From positions 62,001-126,000 of the forward strand of contig NZ_JAADJT010000015.1 in NCBI RefSeq assembly GCF_011090165.1: 64,000 bases of DNA, read 5' to 3'. The notes beneath the pieces were generated by a model that was given only the letters and a program-made list of their open reading frames with translations, made no database searches and was not told the DNA's origin. Positions 7,184-16,261 of this stretch are shown here, piece after piece (the stretch's first letter is position 1; every line of letters begins with the position of its first letter). Source of the stretch: Duganella aceris (lineage in GTDB: Bacteria; Pseudomonadota; Gammaproteobacteria; Burkholderiales; Burkholderiaceae_D). Both the position numbers and the translations under genes were made by a program.

Positions 7184-10100
7184 GTTTTCGTTTAACCATG
7201 CTGTGCGCGGCGATGGTTGTCGCCCTGCCGGCGCTGGCCGCGCCGACCACCGCCACCGCGCGCTACCCTACCTGGGACGGCAAGCAGGAGACCGTGCGCT
7301 ACGCCACGCCCGACGCGGCGGCCGCGCTGCGCAGCTACACGCAATCGACCACGATGCAGGTGCGCGAAGGCGGCAAGCAGGAAATCGGCTACCAGGAATC
7401 GGCCGCGCTGCCGACCGTCCGCAGCGGCAACCTGGCCTTCGACGCGCTGTTCGCGCTGGCCGGCGTCGAGATGAAGCAGGACTCGGTCAGCGAAATCCGC
7501 GACGGCAGCTACAACGGCGGCAACGCCATCCCCTGCGACTGCTTCGAGACCGGCGAATTGTGGCACTACGTGTGGACGCGCGACCTGTCGTATGCGGCCT
7601 CGCTGAGCCTCGGCATGCTCGATCCGCAGCGGGTGCGCAACTCGCTGCTGTTCAAGGTGTCGGCCTACCGCGACGGCGTCAAGCCGGGCGCGCACGCCGC
7701 CGGCGGCGCCGACGGCCTGCAGATCATTCAGGACACCGGCAGCGGCGGCAGTTGGCCGGTCAGCACCGACCGCGTCAGCTGGGCCTTCGGCGCCGACGAG
7801 GCCTTGAAGGCGCTGGCGCCGCAGGAACGCAAGCTGTTCGCCGCGACCGCGTTGCAGGCCTTGAGCAACACGCTGGAGAACGACCGCATCGCCGTCTACG
7901 ACCGCGCCGACGGCTTGTACAACGGCGAGGAATCCTTCCTCGACTGGCGCGAGCAAAGCTACGCGCCGTGGATCGCCGGCGACCTGGCCAGCATGGCGAC
8001 CTCCAAGGCGCTGTCGACCAACGCCGGCCACTACAAGGCGCTGACGCTGGCGGCGCAACTCGCGCGCGAACAGGGCGACGCGGCCGGCACCGCGCTGGCC
8101 GCGAAGTACGCGGCGTGGGCGGCGGAGCTGAAGCGCGCCATCAACCAGCGCTTCTGGCAAGCCGACAGCGGCATGTACAGCAGCGTGACAGCCGGCCACT
8201 TCGACGGCGCGGCGACCTACAAGTACGATTGGCTGGGCCAGTCGCTGGCCATCGTCACCGGCATCGCCGACGACCAGCAGACGCGGAGCATCCTCGCGCA
8301 TTATCCGCACGGCCCGCTCGGCGCGCCGGTGATCTATCCGCAGCAGGCCGATACGGCGGTGTACCACAACCGCGCCATGTGGCCGTTCGTCACCGCCTAC
8401 GGCCTGAAGGCGGCGGCGATCGGCGGCAATGTCGCCGTCGCCGACGCGGCCTACGCCACATTGATGCGCGGCGCGGCCACCAACCTGTCCAACATGGAGA
8501 ACCTGGAGTGGCTGTCCGGCCAGCCGATGTTCAAGGACGGCAAGCTCAGTGGGCCGGTGGTCAATTCGCGCCGGCAGCTGTGGTCCGTCGGCGCGTATCT
8601 CGGCATGGTGGTCGGCAGCGTGTTCGGCGTGCAGACCACCGACGATGGCATCGCGCTGCGCCCCTTCGTGACGGCCAAGCTGCGGCGCGAGACCTTCGCC
8701 GGCAGCGACAGCGTCACGCTGAACAACCTGCGCTTGCGCGGCAAGCGCTTGCAGGTGCGCCTGCTGCTGCCGGCCGCCGTCAAGGGCGACGGCTATTACG
8801 CGGTCGATTCGATCACCTTGAACGGCCAGCCGGCGGCCGCCGCGCTGGCCTGGTCGGCGCTGGGCGACGACAACGTTATCGAAATCCGACTCGGCAAGCT
8901 GCTGGCCGGCCAGCAGCTCAAGCGCAGCGTCGGCGCCAAGCCGCTGGCGCAGGATCCCGCCGTGACCGCGCCGGCCGAGCCGCGCATCGCCAAGCTGGAA
9001 CGCGGCACCTACGGCTTCCCGACGCTGACGATCGACGGCGGCGGCAAGGGCGTGGTGTTCAACATCTACCGCAACGGCGCGCTGGCGGCGCAGCGCATCA
9101 GCGCCGGCAAGTGGGCCGACCGCCGCTCGCAGCCGGACGATAATCTTTGCTACGCGGTGGAAGCGATGTACACGCGCTCCGGCAACCGCAGCCACCACAG
9201 CGCGCCGATCTGCTTGAACAGCGGCGTGGAAATCCCGGTCGCGCGGACGGCATGGGGTGCGCCGGGCGACAGCTTCGCGCAGCAGTTCAAGGTGGACCGC
9301 GAGGGCGCGTACGCCGTGCAGATCAAATACCGCAACACCGCGCACCAGATCAACCTCGGCATCAGCGGCGGCGTGAAGTGGATGAGCGTGAAGGATGCCG
9401 ACGGCAAGGTCGTCGCCGACGGCGTGGTGCAGCTGCCGCACTCCCCGGCCGACGCCGGCCCGTCTTACTCCACGCCGTTGCGCGCGACGCTGAAGCCGGG
9501 CGCCTACCGGCTGGAGCTGGAGGACTTCTACAACATGAGCTACCTGCAAAGTAACACCACCTACGCCGACGCGGGCGGCGTCAAAGGCGCGTCCAACAAG
9601 TTCGACATCCACGGCGTCCGCGTGATGCCGCTGCCGCGCGCCGGCGCGAAGGCGTCGCCGGCGGCGCAAGCCGGCACGGTGCGCATCGTCGAACAATTCG
9701 CCTCGCCGCAGCTGGGCAACAGCCGCAAGCTGCGCATCTACCTGCCGCCCGGCTACGACGCCAATCCGCGGCAGCGCTACCCGGTGCTGTACATGCACGA
9801 CGGCCAGAACCTGTTCGACGCCAACACCGCCGCCTTCGGCGTCGCCTGGGACATCGGCCTCACCATGGACAAGCTGATCGCCTCCGGCGCCATCACTCCC
9901 GCCATTGTGGTCGGCATCGACAACACCAAGGACCGCATCGACGAATACACGCCCTGCTGCGACGCCAAGAACGGCGGCGGCAAGATCGACGCCTACATGG
10001 CCTTCATCGTCGACACCGTCAAACCCTGGGCCGACGCCAACCTGCGTACCCTGAAGGACCGCGAGCACACCGCCATCATGGGCTCCTCGCTGGGCGGCAT

Positions 10101-10413
10101 CGCCTCGGTCTACATCGCGCAGAAGCACCCGGAGATCTTCTCCAGCGCCGGCGGCGTATCGAGTTCTTTCTGGTGGAATGAAGAGAGCTTCGTCAAGAAC
10201 GTGCCGGCAAAGCAGCCGGTGCGCTTCTACCTGGACGCGGGCACCGAAGGCGACGGCCTGGACGACACGCGCAAAATGCGCGACGCCATGCTGGCCAAGG
10301 GCTATCGCCTGAACCAAGACCTGTATTACCACGAAGCCGAAGGCGGCAGCCACAACGAAAAATCCTGGTCCGCGCGCGCCCACCTGCCGCTGACCTGGTT
10401 CTTCAGGAAGTAA
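7180..10413 (+). CDS. Exported two-enzyme fusion: six-hairpin glycosidase plus alpha/beta-hydrolase esterase
   Basis: A 1077-residue protein with a signal peptide (about 1-21). Residues about 80-590 resemble the (alpha/alpha)6 glycosidases of glycogen-debranching/amylo-alpha-1,6-glucosidase type (LWHYVWTRDLSYAASLSLG near 127-145, SFLDWREQSYAPW near 252-264, and acidic residues that could be catalytic). Residues about 610-820 are beta-rich linker or carbohydrate-binding material. Residues about 835-1077 are a Fes/esterase-D-type hydrolase with the nucleophile elbow GSSLGG (Ser970), a possible Asp1019 and His1058 in GGSHNE. Located after the GH13 enzyme with overlapping codons, it probably finishes starch breakdown; the esterase substrate is unknown. 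It overlaps the convergent GGDEF gene by 11 bp. Confidence 0.85.
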   Translation: MSFRLTMLCAAMVVALPALAAPTTATARYPTWDGKQETVRYATPDAAAALRSYTQSTTMQVREGGKQEIGYQESAALPTVRSGNLAFDALFALAGVEMKQDSVSEIRDGSYNGGNAIPCDCFETGELWHYVWTRDLSYAASLSLGMLDPQRVRNSLLFKVSAYRDGVKPGAHAAGGADGLQIIQDTGSGGSWPVSTDRVSWAFGADEALKALAPQERKLFAATALQALSNTLENDRIAVYDRADGLYNGEESFLDWREQSYAPWIAGDLASMATSKALSTNAGHYKALTLAAQLAREQGDAAGTALAAKYAAWAAELKRAINQRFWQADSGMYSSVTAGHFDGAATYKYDWLGQSLAIVTGIADDQQTRSILAHYPHGPLGAPVIYPQQADTAVYHNRAMWPFVTAYGLKAAAIGGNVAVADAAYATLMRGAATNLSNMENLEWLSGQPMFKDGKLSGPVVNSRRQLWSVGAYLGMVVGSVFGVQTTDDGIALRPFVTAKLRRETFAGSDSVTLNNLRLRGKRLQVRLLLPAAVKGDGYYAVDSITLNGQPAAAALAWSALGDDNVIEIRLGKLLAGQQLKRSVGAKPLAQDPAVTAPAEPRIAKLERGTYGFPTLTIDGGGKGVVFNIYRNGALAAQRISAGKWADRRSQPDDNLCYAVEAMYTRSGNRSHHSAPICLNSGVEIPVARTAWGAPGDSFAQQFKVDREGAYAVQIKYRNTAHQINLGISGGVKWMSVKDADGKVVADGVVQLPHSPADAGPSYSTPLRATLKPGAYRLELEDFYNMSYLQSNTTYADAGGVKGASNKFDIHGVRVMPLPRAGAKASPAAQAGTVRIVEQFASPQLGNSRKLRIYLPPGYDANPRQRYPVLYMHDGQNLFDANTAAFGVAWDIGLTMDKLIASGAITPAIVVGIDNTKDRIDEYTPCCDAKNGGGKIDAYMAFIVDTVKPWADANLRTLKDREHTAIMGSSLGGIASVYIAQKHPEIFSSAGGVSSSFWWNEESFVKNVPAKQPVRFYLDAGTEGDGLDDTRKMRDAMLAKGYRLNQDLYYHEAEGGSHNEKSWSARAHLPLTWFFRK

Positions 10414-11878
10414 GCAACTCCACCCGGCGCCAGCGGCTGGCCAGCAGCGCCTCCACTTCATCCGGCGACACCGCCGCGCCGAGGCAGAAACCAAACGCCT
10501 CGTCGCAGCCCATCGCCGTCAGCTGCGACAGCTGGTCGCCGGTCTCCACCCCGCCGGCGATCACCTGCATGTCCAGCGTATGCGCCATCGCGATGATGGC
10601 GCGCACCATCGCCCCCTGATCCTTGCCGCCCTGCTGCCTGACCCGCCGCAGGTCGTCGATGAAGCACTTGTCGATCTTCACCACATCGACCGGGAAGCGC
10701 CGCAGATAGTTCAGCGACGCATAACCGGTGCCGAAATCGCTGATCGAAATCCGCATCCCCAGTTGCTTGAACTGGCGCAGGATGGCCTCGCAATCCTGGT
10801 TCTTATCGATCAACATGCCCTCGGTGATTTCCAGCTCGATGCAGCGCCCCGGCACCCCGGCCCGTTCCAGGATCGCGGCGAAACTGTCGGCGATATCCTT
10901 CTGATAGAACTGGCGCGGCGACAGATGCACCGCCACCGTCAGCGGATGGCCCAACTCGATCCAGCGCCGCGCTTGCGCCGCCGCCGTCGCCATCACCCAC
11001 TCGCCCACCGGCAGGACCAGCGCGCTCTGCTCCAGCACCGGCAGGAAATCGAGCGGCATCACCAACCCCAGCTCCGGATGCTTCCAGCGCAGCAGCGCCT
11101 TCACGCCGGTGATCTTCCGCTGGTTCAGGTTCAGCTTGGGCTGGTAGGTCAGGATGAATTCGTTGTGATCCAGCGCATGCCGCAGCGCCGTCTCCAGGAT
11201 CAGCCGCGAATACGCCTTGGCCTGCATGCTGGGCAGGAAGCGCAGGCTGGCCCCCTTGCCGCGCTGCTTGGCGGCGTACATCGCCAGGTCGGCCTTCTCC
11301 ACCAGCGCCTCGATATCCTGGTCGTCGTCCGGATACACCGCCACGCCGATGCTGGCCGCCACCGCCAGCGGCGCGCCGTTGACCGTGAACGGCGCCACGA
11401 TCGCCGTCATGATCTTGTCGGCCACCTGCTGCGCGGCCTGGCCGTCGTGCAGCTCCGTCAGCAGCACGATGAATTCGTCGCCGCCCTGGCGCGCCACGGT
11501 GTCGACCTCGCGCACGCACAGCCGCAGGCGCTGCGCGAACTGCGCCAGCACCTGGTCGCCGGCGTCGTGCCCCAGGCTGTCGTTGATGTCCTTGAAGTGA
11601 TCGATGTCGACGAACAGCACCGCCAGCAAACTGCCGTGGCGGCGCGCGTAGGCCACGCCGTGCTCCAGTTGCCGCTGGAATTGCAGACGGTTGGGCAGGC
11701 CGGTCAGGCTGTCGTGATGGGCGATGAATTCCAGCCGCGCCTCGGTGTCGCGCTGCGCCTCCAGCGCGGTTTGCAGCCGCGCGCAGCGCCGGCGCAAGGC
11801 GCGCGACCGCCAGTGGCCGTACCACAGCGCCAGCAGGCAAGGCGCGATGCCGGCCAGCGCCGGCAATAAGCTGTTCAT
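10403..11878 (-). CDS. Diguanylate cyclase (GGDEF) with a degenerate EAL domain
   Basis: A 491-residue protein with one N-terminal membrane segment (about 3-22), a short coiled region, GGDEF (about 50-215) and EAL (about 220-485) domains. The GGDEF active site is intact (GGDEF 132-136) with an upstream RxxD inhibitory site (123-126), so c-di-GMP synthesis is likely. The EAL domain has lost key residues: EAL is KAL (Lys260), the NLSxRQ Asn is His318, the first Asp of DDFG is Ser380, the Glu of EGVET is Gly442 and QGY is FGF. It is therefore probably not a phosphodiesterase. A chemoreceptor gene lies upstream on the same strand. Confidence 0.92.
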   Translation of the reverse strand: MNSLLPALAGIAPCLLALWYGHWRSRALRRRCARLQTALEAQRDTEARLEFIAHHDSLTGLPNRLQFQRQLEHGVAYARRHGSLLAVLFVDIDHFKDINDSLGHDAGDQVLAQFAQRLRLCVREVDTVARQGGDEFIVLLTELHDGQAAQQVADKIMTAIVAPFTVNGAPLAVAASIGVAVYPDDDQDIEALVEKADLAMYAAKQRGKGASLRFLPSMQAKAYSRLILETALRHALDHNEFILTYQPKLNLNQRKITGVKALLRWKHPELGLVMPLDFLPVLEQSALVLPVGEWVMATAAAQARRWIELGHPLTVAVHLSPRQFYQKDIADSFAAILERAGVPGRCIELEITEGMLIDKNQDCEAILRQFKQLGMRISISDFGTGYASLNYLRRFPVDVVKIDKCFIDDLRRVRQQGGKDQGAMVRAIIAMAHTLDMQVIAGGVETGDQLSQLTAMGCDEAFGFCLGAAVSPDEVEALLASRWRRVELLTS

Positions 11879-11974
11879 GCTGTCCCTCCCCGGTGCACGC
11901 GGAAGAGGGAATCATAGGAGCGCGGATCGCGCCCCCGGTTGAGGCGCGTCAAACCGCCCGCGTTTAGCCGGACG

Positions 11975-13624
11975 CTAGGCCGCCAGCAGCGCGCGGCGGC
12001 GCGACGCAGACGCCCCGGACCGGCCGTGCGCCGCCGGCGCATGCGCCTCCGCCCGCTCATGCAGCTTGAACACGCTGACCGCCTCGGCCAGGCTGGCCGC
12101 CTGCTGCTCCAGCGCATCGGCCGCCGCAGCGGCCTCCTCGACCAGCGCCGCGTTCTGCTGCGTCACGCTGTCCATCTGGCTGATGGCGATGCTGATCTGC
12201 TCGATGCCGTCGCGCTGCTCGCCGCTGGCGACCGAAATTTCACCGATGATGGCCGTGACCCGGCGCACGCTGTCCACCACCTCGCCCATGGTCTCGCCGG
12301 CCTGGCCCACCAGCCGGCTGCCCTGCTCGACGCGGCCGACCGAAGCGCCGATCAATTCCTTGATCTCCTTGGCCGCCGCCGCCGACCGCTGCGCCAGGTT
12401 GCGCACCTCGGACGCCACCACCGCGAAGCCCCGGCCCTGCTCGCCCGCGCGCGCCGCTTCAACGGCGGCGTTGAGCGCCAGGATGTTGGTCTGGAACGCG
12501 ATGCCGTCGATCACGCCGATAATGTCGACGATCTTGCGCGAACTGTCGTTGATCTCGCCCATGGTCTGCACCATCTGCTCGACCGCCGCGCCGCCCCTGG
12601 CCGCGACGGTCGACGCGGTGTCGGCCAGCTTGCACGCCTCGGCCGCGTTGGCGTTGTTCTGCTGCACGGTGGTGGTCAGCTCGACCATCGCCGCCGCCGT
12701 CTGCTCCAGCGAGCTGGCCTGCTCCTCGGTGCGGCCCGACAGGTCGAGATTGCCGGCGGCGATCTCCACCGTCGCGCCGTGGATGGTGTCGGTCCCGGCG
12801 CGCACCTTGCCGACGATGTTGCTGAGGTTATGCTGCATCAGCTTGAGCGCGCCCAGCAGCTCGCCGATCTCGTCCTTGCTGTCGACCCGCACCTCGCTGC
12901 GCAGGTCGCCGGCGGCCACGGTCTGCGCCATGCCGACCGCCCTCTGCAGCGGCACGGTGATGCTCTTGATCAGCCACACCACGGTGACCACGCCGACCAC
13001 CAGCGTGATCGCCAGCGTGACGCCCATCATCAGCATCGCCTGGGCGTGCGCGGCGCGGTTGGCCTGCTCCATCTCCAGCATCAGGCGATGCGATTCCTTG
13101 CCGATGAAGGCGACGATGTCGTCGATCTTCTTGGTCGGCTCGCGGTCCATGCCCTTGACCAGCGCATCGACGATGTGCGCGCTGTCGGGGTTGGCGGAAT
13201 CGTATTTTTTCAGCGCATCCAGGTAGCGCGCCACCAGCTCGTTCTGGGTGGCGATGGCATCGTTGACCAGCGGCGTGCGCAATTGCAGCCCGTCGAGCAG
13301 CTGGTTGAGTTTTTGCAGTTCGGCGCGGGTGGTTTCACCGCCCTTGACGAAGGCCAGGCTGTACTTCTCCAGCTGGGCCGGATCGTTGCCGCGCACCAGG
13401 ATGTTTTTCCACTCCTGCACCTGGATCTTGAACTCGACCTGGGCGCTGCGCGCCGTGTCGATGGCCTGACTCAGCGCCACCGAGCGCGCCATGGCGTCGG
13501 CGCTGCGGACGTTGCTGCTGTCCAGCGCGCGCCACCCTCCGGTGGCGACGATCGCCAATGCGACAAAGAAGAAGCCGCCCAGCAAGCCCAAGCGCACACC
13601 TATTTTCAGATTCGCGAGCTTCAT
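11975..13624 (-). CDS. Methyl-accepting chemotaxis protein
   Basis: A 549-residue chemoreceptor. TM1 is at about 12-30 and a periplasmic four-helix-bundle-type sensor at about 31-190. TM2 (about 195-215) is followed by HAMP (SITVPLQRAVGMAQTVAAGDL) and the cytoplasmic signalling domain. The hairpin tip IDGIAFQTNILALNAAVEAA is intact, and methylation-region motifs (TEEQASSLEQTAAAM, QQNAALVEEAAAA) are present. It signals to CheA/CheW; the ligand is unknown. The tail (after about 520) is Ala/Arg-rich with no clear CheR pentapeptide. It lies 96 bp upstream of the GGDEF gene on the same strand, so co-expression is possible. Confidence 0.95.
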   Translation of the reverse strand: MKLANLKIGVRLGLLGGFFFVALAIVATGGWRALDSSNVRSADAMARSVALSQAIDTARSAQVEFKIQVQEWKNILVRGNDPAQLEKYSLAFVKGGETTRAELQKLNQLLDGLQLRTPLVNDAIATQNELVARYLDALKKYDSANPDSAHIVDALVKGMDREPTKKIDDIVAFIGKESHRLMLEMEQANRAAHAQAMLMMGVTLAITLVVGVVTVVWLIKSITVPLQRAVGMAQTVAAGDLRSEVRVDSKDEIGELLGALKLMQHNLSNIVGKVRAGTDTIHGATVEIAAGNLDLSGRTEEQASSLEQTAAAMVELTTTVQQNNANAAEACKLADTASTVAARGGAAVEQMVQTMGEINDSSRKIVDIIGVIDGIAFQTNILALNAAVEAARAGEQGRGFAVVASEVRNLAQRSAAAAKEIKELIGASVGRVEQGSRLVGQAGETMGEVVDSVRRVTAIIGEISVASGEQRDGIEQISIAISQMDSVTQQNAALVEEAAAAADALEQQAASLAEAVSVFKLHERAEAHAPAAHGRSGASASRRRALLAA

Positions 13625-13717
13625 CGTTTCCTCCTTGGCAAAGATCTTGATTCATCATGCCTTGATCGCGCATGAATGCCAATATCGGAAACAGAAAATC
13701 CTCACGAATTCTCACCG

Positions 13718-14239
13718 CTACAACACCGGCGCGAACTCCAGACAGTAAATATTGGTAGGACGACCATCGGGCGGCAGCACCTTGTGCTCGACGAAGCCCA
13801 GGCCCAGCTTGGCCAGCAGATTGATCGAATTGGTGTTGCCCGGCGACGTGATGCCCAGCAGGCGCTTCAGGCGCAATTGCGTGCGCGCATACGCCACCAC
13901 GGCCGCCGCCGCCTCGAAGGTGTAGCCCTGGCCGAAATACGCCGGCCGGATCGCGTAGCCGATGTCGACGTCGGGCAGGCTGTCGCGCTTGATCAAGCCG
14001 CACAAGCCGAGCGGCATGCCGTCGCTCTTGCGCTCCATCACATACAGCGAATGGCCGAGCTTTTGCTGCATCGCGCACGGCCCGTCGACGATGGCCGCGC
14101 GCGCGCCGTCGACGCTGCGGATGCCCTTGTCGCCGATGTGTTCCAGCCAGGTCGGGTCGTTGACCAGTTCGTAGTAAAACGCGGCATCGTCGGGAACGAT
14201 GGTGCGCAGGTTGAGGCGTTCGGTTTCGAGTATCTTCAT
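13718..14239 (-). CDS. GNAT-family N-acetyltransferase (RimJ/RimL type)
   Basis: A 173-residue protein starting MKILETERLNLRTI, the usual opening of RimJ/RimL-like acetyltransferases, with the acetyl-CoA-binding region DIGYAIRPAYFGQGYTFEAAAAVVAYA and the conserved NTNSINLLAKLGL near the C-terminus. The acceptor is unknown. The start at 14239 is chosen because it overlaps the stop of the upstream gene (ATGA, 14236-14239). It is the last gene of a three-gene unit with another GNAT and a cytosine-deaminase-like enzyme. Confidence 0.88.
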   Translation of the reverse strand: MKILETERLNLRTIVPDDAAFYYELVNDPTWLEHIGDKGIRSVDGARAAIVDGPCAMQQKLGHSLYVMERKSDGMPLGLCGLIKRDSLPDVDIGYAIRPAYFGQGYTFEAAAAVVAYARTQLRLKRLLGITSPGNTNSINLLAKLGLGFVEHKVLPPDGRPTNIYCLEFAPVL

Positions 14240-14757
14240 GCGTCGGGCCAATGCGAGGGATCTTCCAGCAACTGGTACATCACATAGACGTCCACGTAGC
14301 CGAGATATTGATGATGGTAAGCGCGCGGCAAGGTGCCGACGATGGAGAAGCCCAGCTTCTTCCACAGCAGCACCGCCGGCATATTGGAGCTGACCACGTA
14401 GTTGAACTGCATCGCCAGATAGCCCTGGACGCGGGCGCGGTCCAGGCAATCGGCGCCCAGCAGCTTGCCGACGCCGACGCCCTGCGCCGCCGGACTGACC
14501 ATGAAGGACGCGTTGGCCACGTGCGCGCCGCGGTCGCGCTGGTTGGCGATCAGGCGATACATGCCGACCAGGCGGTCCTCATTCAGCAGCGCGACGAAGG
14601 ATTGCACGCCGGGGCCGAACCAGTAGGCATGGCAATCCTCGCGGCTGGTGTCGGCCGCGAAATAAAAGGTATCGCCGCTGGCGATCAGTTCCTGGAATAT
14701 GCTCCACATGGCGCCGAAGTCGGCTTCCGTGGCGGGGCGGATGGCGATTTCTTTCAA
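14236..14757 (-). CDS. GNAT-family N-acetyltransferase
   Basis: With the TTG start at 14757 the product is 173 residues and opens MKEIAIRPATEADF, the normal beginning of this family; GGAG lies five bases upstream of this TTG. A GTG at 14814 would add 19 residues that do not resemble the family. The acetyl-CoA motif is in VSPAAQGVGVGKLLGADCLDRA, followed by SSNMPAVLLWKKLGFSIVG. It resembles phosphinothricin/yeast Mpr1-like acetyltransferases, but the substrate is not known. It is translationally coupled to the downstream GNAT and follows the amidohydrolase. Confidence 0.85.
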   Translation of the reverse strand: MKEIAIRPATEADFGAMWSIFQELIASGDTFYFAADTSREDCHAYWFGPGVQSFVALLNEDRLVGMYRLIANQRDRGAHVANASFMVSPAAQGVGVGKLLGADCLDRARVQGYLAMQFNYVVSSNMPAVLLWKKLGFSIVGTLPRAYHHQYLGYVDVYVMYQLLEDPSHWPDA

Positions 14758-14826
14758 GGCGGCTCCAGGCGGATTTAACAGTGTCCAATTGTCATGTATT
14801 TCTTCCGCTTGCACAAGCCATGTACT

Positions 14827-16101
14827 TTAGCGGCCGAGACGGAAGTTCACCCCGTCCGGCCGCCCCGGCAAGCTCAGCCGCGCATGCGCGCGCGGCGACT
14901 CGGCGATCACCACGCCGCGCCGCATCACCATGCGCCGCGCCGCGCGCAGGCGGATCGCCTCGACCGGATCGGCCGCGTCCAGCAGCACCAGGTCGGCGTG
15001 GCAACCGACCGCCACGCCATAGCCCTGCAGGCCGAGGATGGCGGCCGGGGTGCTGGTGACGGCGGCGAAGCAGGCGCGCATCGCGTCCTGGCCGGTCATC
15101 TGCGCCACGTGCAGGCCCATGTGCGCCACCTCCAGCATATCGCCCGAGCCCAGGCTGTACCACGGATCCATCACGCAATCGTGGCCGAAGGCGACCGGGA
15201 TGCCGGCCGCCAGCATTTCCGGCACGCGGGTCATGCCGCGCCGTTTCGGGTAGGTGTCGTGCCGGCCTTGCAAGGTGATATTGATCAGCGGATTGGCGAT
15301 CGCCGCCACCCCCGCCTCGCGGATCAGCGGCAGCAGCTTGCTGACGTAATAATTGTCCATCGAATGCATCGACGTCAGGTGCGAGCCGGTGACGCGGCCG
15401 TGCAGGCCGAGGCGGTTGCTTTCATAGGCCAGCGTCTCGATGTGGCGCGACATCGGATCGTCCGACTCGTCGCAATGCATGTCCACCATCAAGCCTTGTT
15501 CGGCGGCGAACTCGCACAGGATGCGCACCGACGCGGCGCCGTCGGCCATGGTGCGCTCGAAGTGCGGAATGCCGCCGACCACGTCGACGCCGAGCGCGAT
15601 GGCGCGCTTCAGGTTGGCCAGCGCGGTCGGGCTGCGCAGCACGCCGTCCTGCGGAAACGCCACCAGTTGCAGATCGAGATACGGCGCCACCAGCCGCTTG
15701 ACCTCCAGCAGCGCCTCCACCGCCAGCAGGCGGTCGTCGCAGACGTCGACATGGGTGCGGATCGCCAGCAGGCCGCGCGCCACCGCCCAGTCGCAATACT
15801 GCAAGGCGCGCTCGACCAGCGCCTGCTGGGTCAGGTCGGGCTTGAGCTCGCCCCACAACGCGATCCCCTCCAGCAGCGTGCCGGACGCGTTGACGCGCGG
15901 CAAGCCGTAGCTCAGCGTGGCGTCCATATGGAAATGGGCGTCGACGAAGGGCGCGCTGACCAGGTCGCCGCCGGCATCGATCTCGCGCCCGGCGCTCAGC
16001 GCCAGGCTAGGGCCGATGGCAGCGATGCGGCCGTGTTCGATGGCGATATCGACGCCGCGTTGTCCATCGACCAGATTGGCGTTGCGTATGACCACATCCA
16101 T
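14827..16101 (-). CDS. Cytosine-deaminase-like amidohydrolase
   Basis: A 424-residue metal-dependent hydrolase closely resembling CodA. Metal ligands are visible: HxH at His56/His58, His209 with the catalytic Glu212 in HCDE, His241 and Asp308 in GHDCVMDPWYSLG. The block NPLINITLQGRHDTYPKRRGMTRV matches CodA. The residue after the metal-binding Asp is Cys309, where E. coli CodA has Asp314, a residue that affects base specificity, so cytosine may not be the true substrate. The downstream gene in the same unit is a GNAT, with a second GNAT behind it. Divergent from the phasin gene. Confidence 0.85.
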   Translation of the reverse strand: MDVVIRNANLVDGQRGVDIAIEHGRIAAIGPSLALSAGREIDAGGDLVSAPFVDAHFHMDATLSYGLPRVNASGTLLEGIALWGELKPDLTQQALVERALQYCDWAVARGLLAIRTHVDVCDDRLLAVEALLEVKRLVAPYLDLQLVAFPQDGVLRSPTALANLKRAIALGVDVVGGIPHFERTMADGAASVRILCEFAAEQGLMVDMHCDESDDPMSRHIETLAYESNRLGLHGRVTGSHLTSMHSMDNYYVSKLLPLIREAGVAAIANPLINITLQGRHDTYPKRRGMTRVPEMLAAGIPVAFGHDCVMDPWYSLGSGDMLEVAHMGLHVAQMTGQDAMRACFAAVTSTPAAILGLQGYGVAVGCHADLVLLDAADPVEAIRLRAARRMVMRRGVVIAESPRAHARLSLPGRPDGVNFRLGR

Positions 16102-16261
16102 TGGAGCTCCCAGCGTCGATTCAAGTTGATCCGATTGTAGACAGTTTCCTCGAAATACACCAATTTCCGCAACGCACCAAATGGCGGAAAAAATAACTTT
16201 CCAAGCGGGATATTGGCCGCTAAAATGATCTTATTGCGTTGCATCATATCCAGGAGAAACC

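Noticed and set aside
7192..10494. A 1100-codon open frame antisense to the glycosidase-esterase gene
   Set aside because: It is the mirror of a high-GC coding frame, with Arg/Ala/Val/His-rich composition and no domain; the sense strand has clear enzyme motifs.
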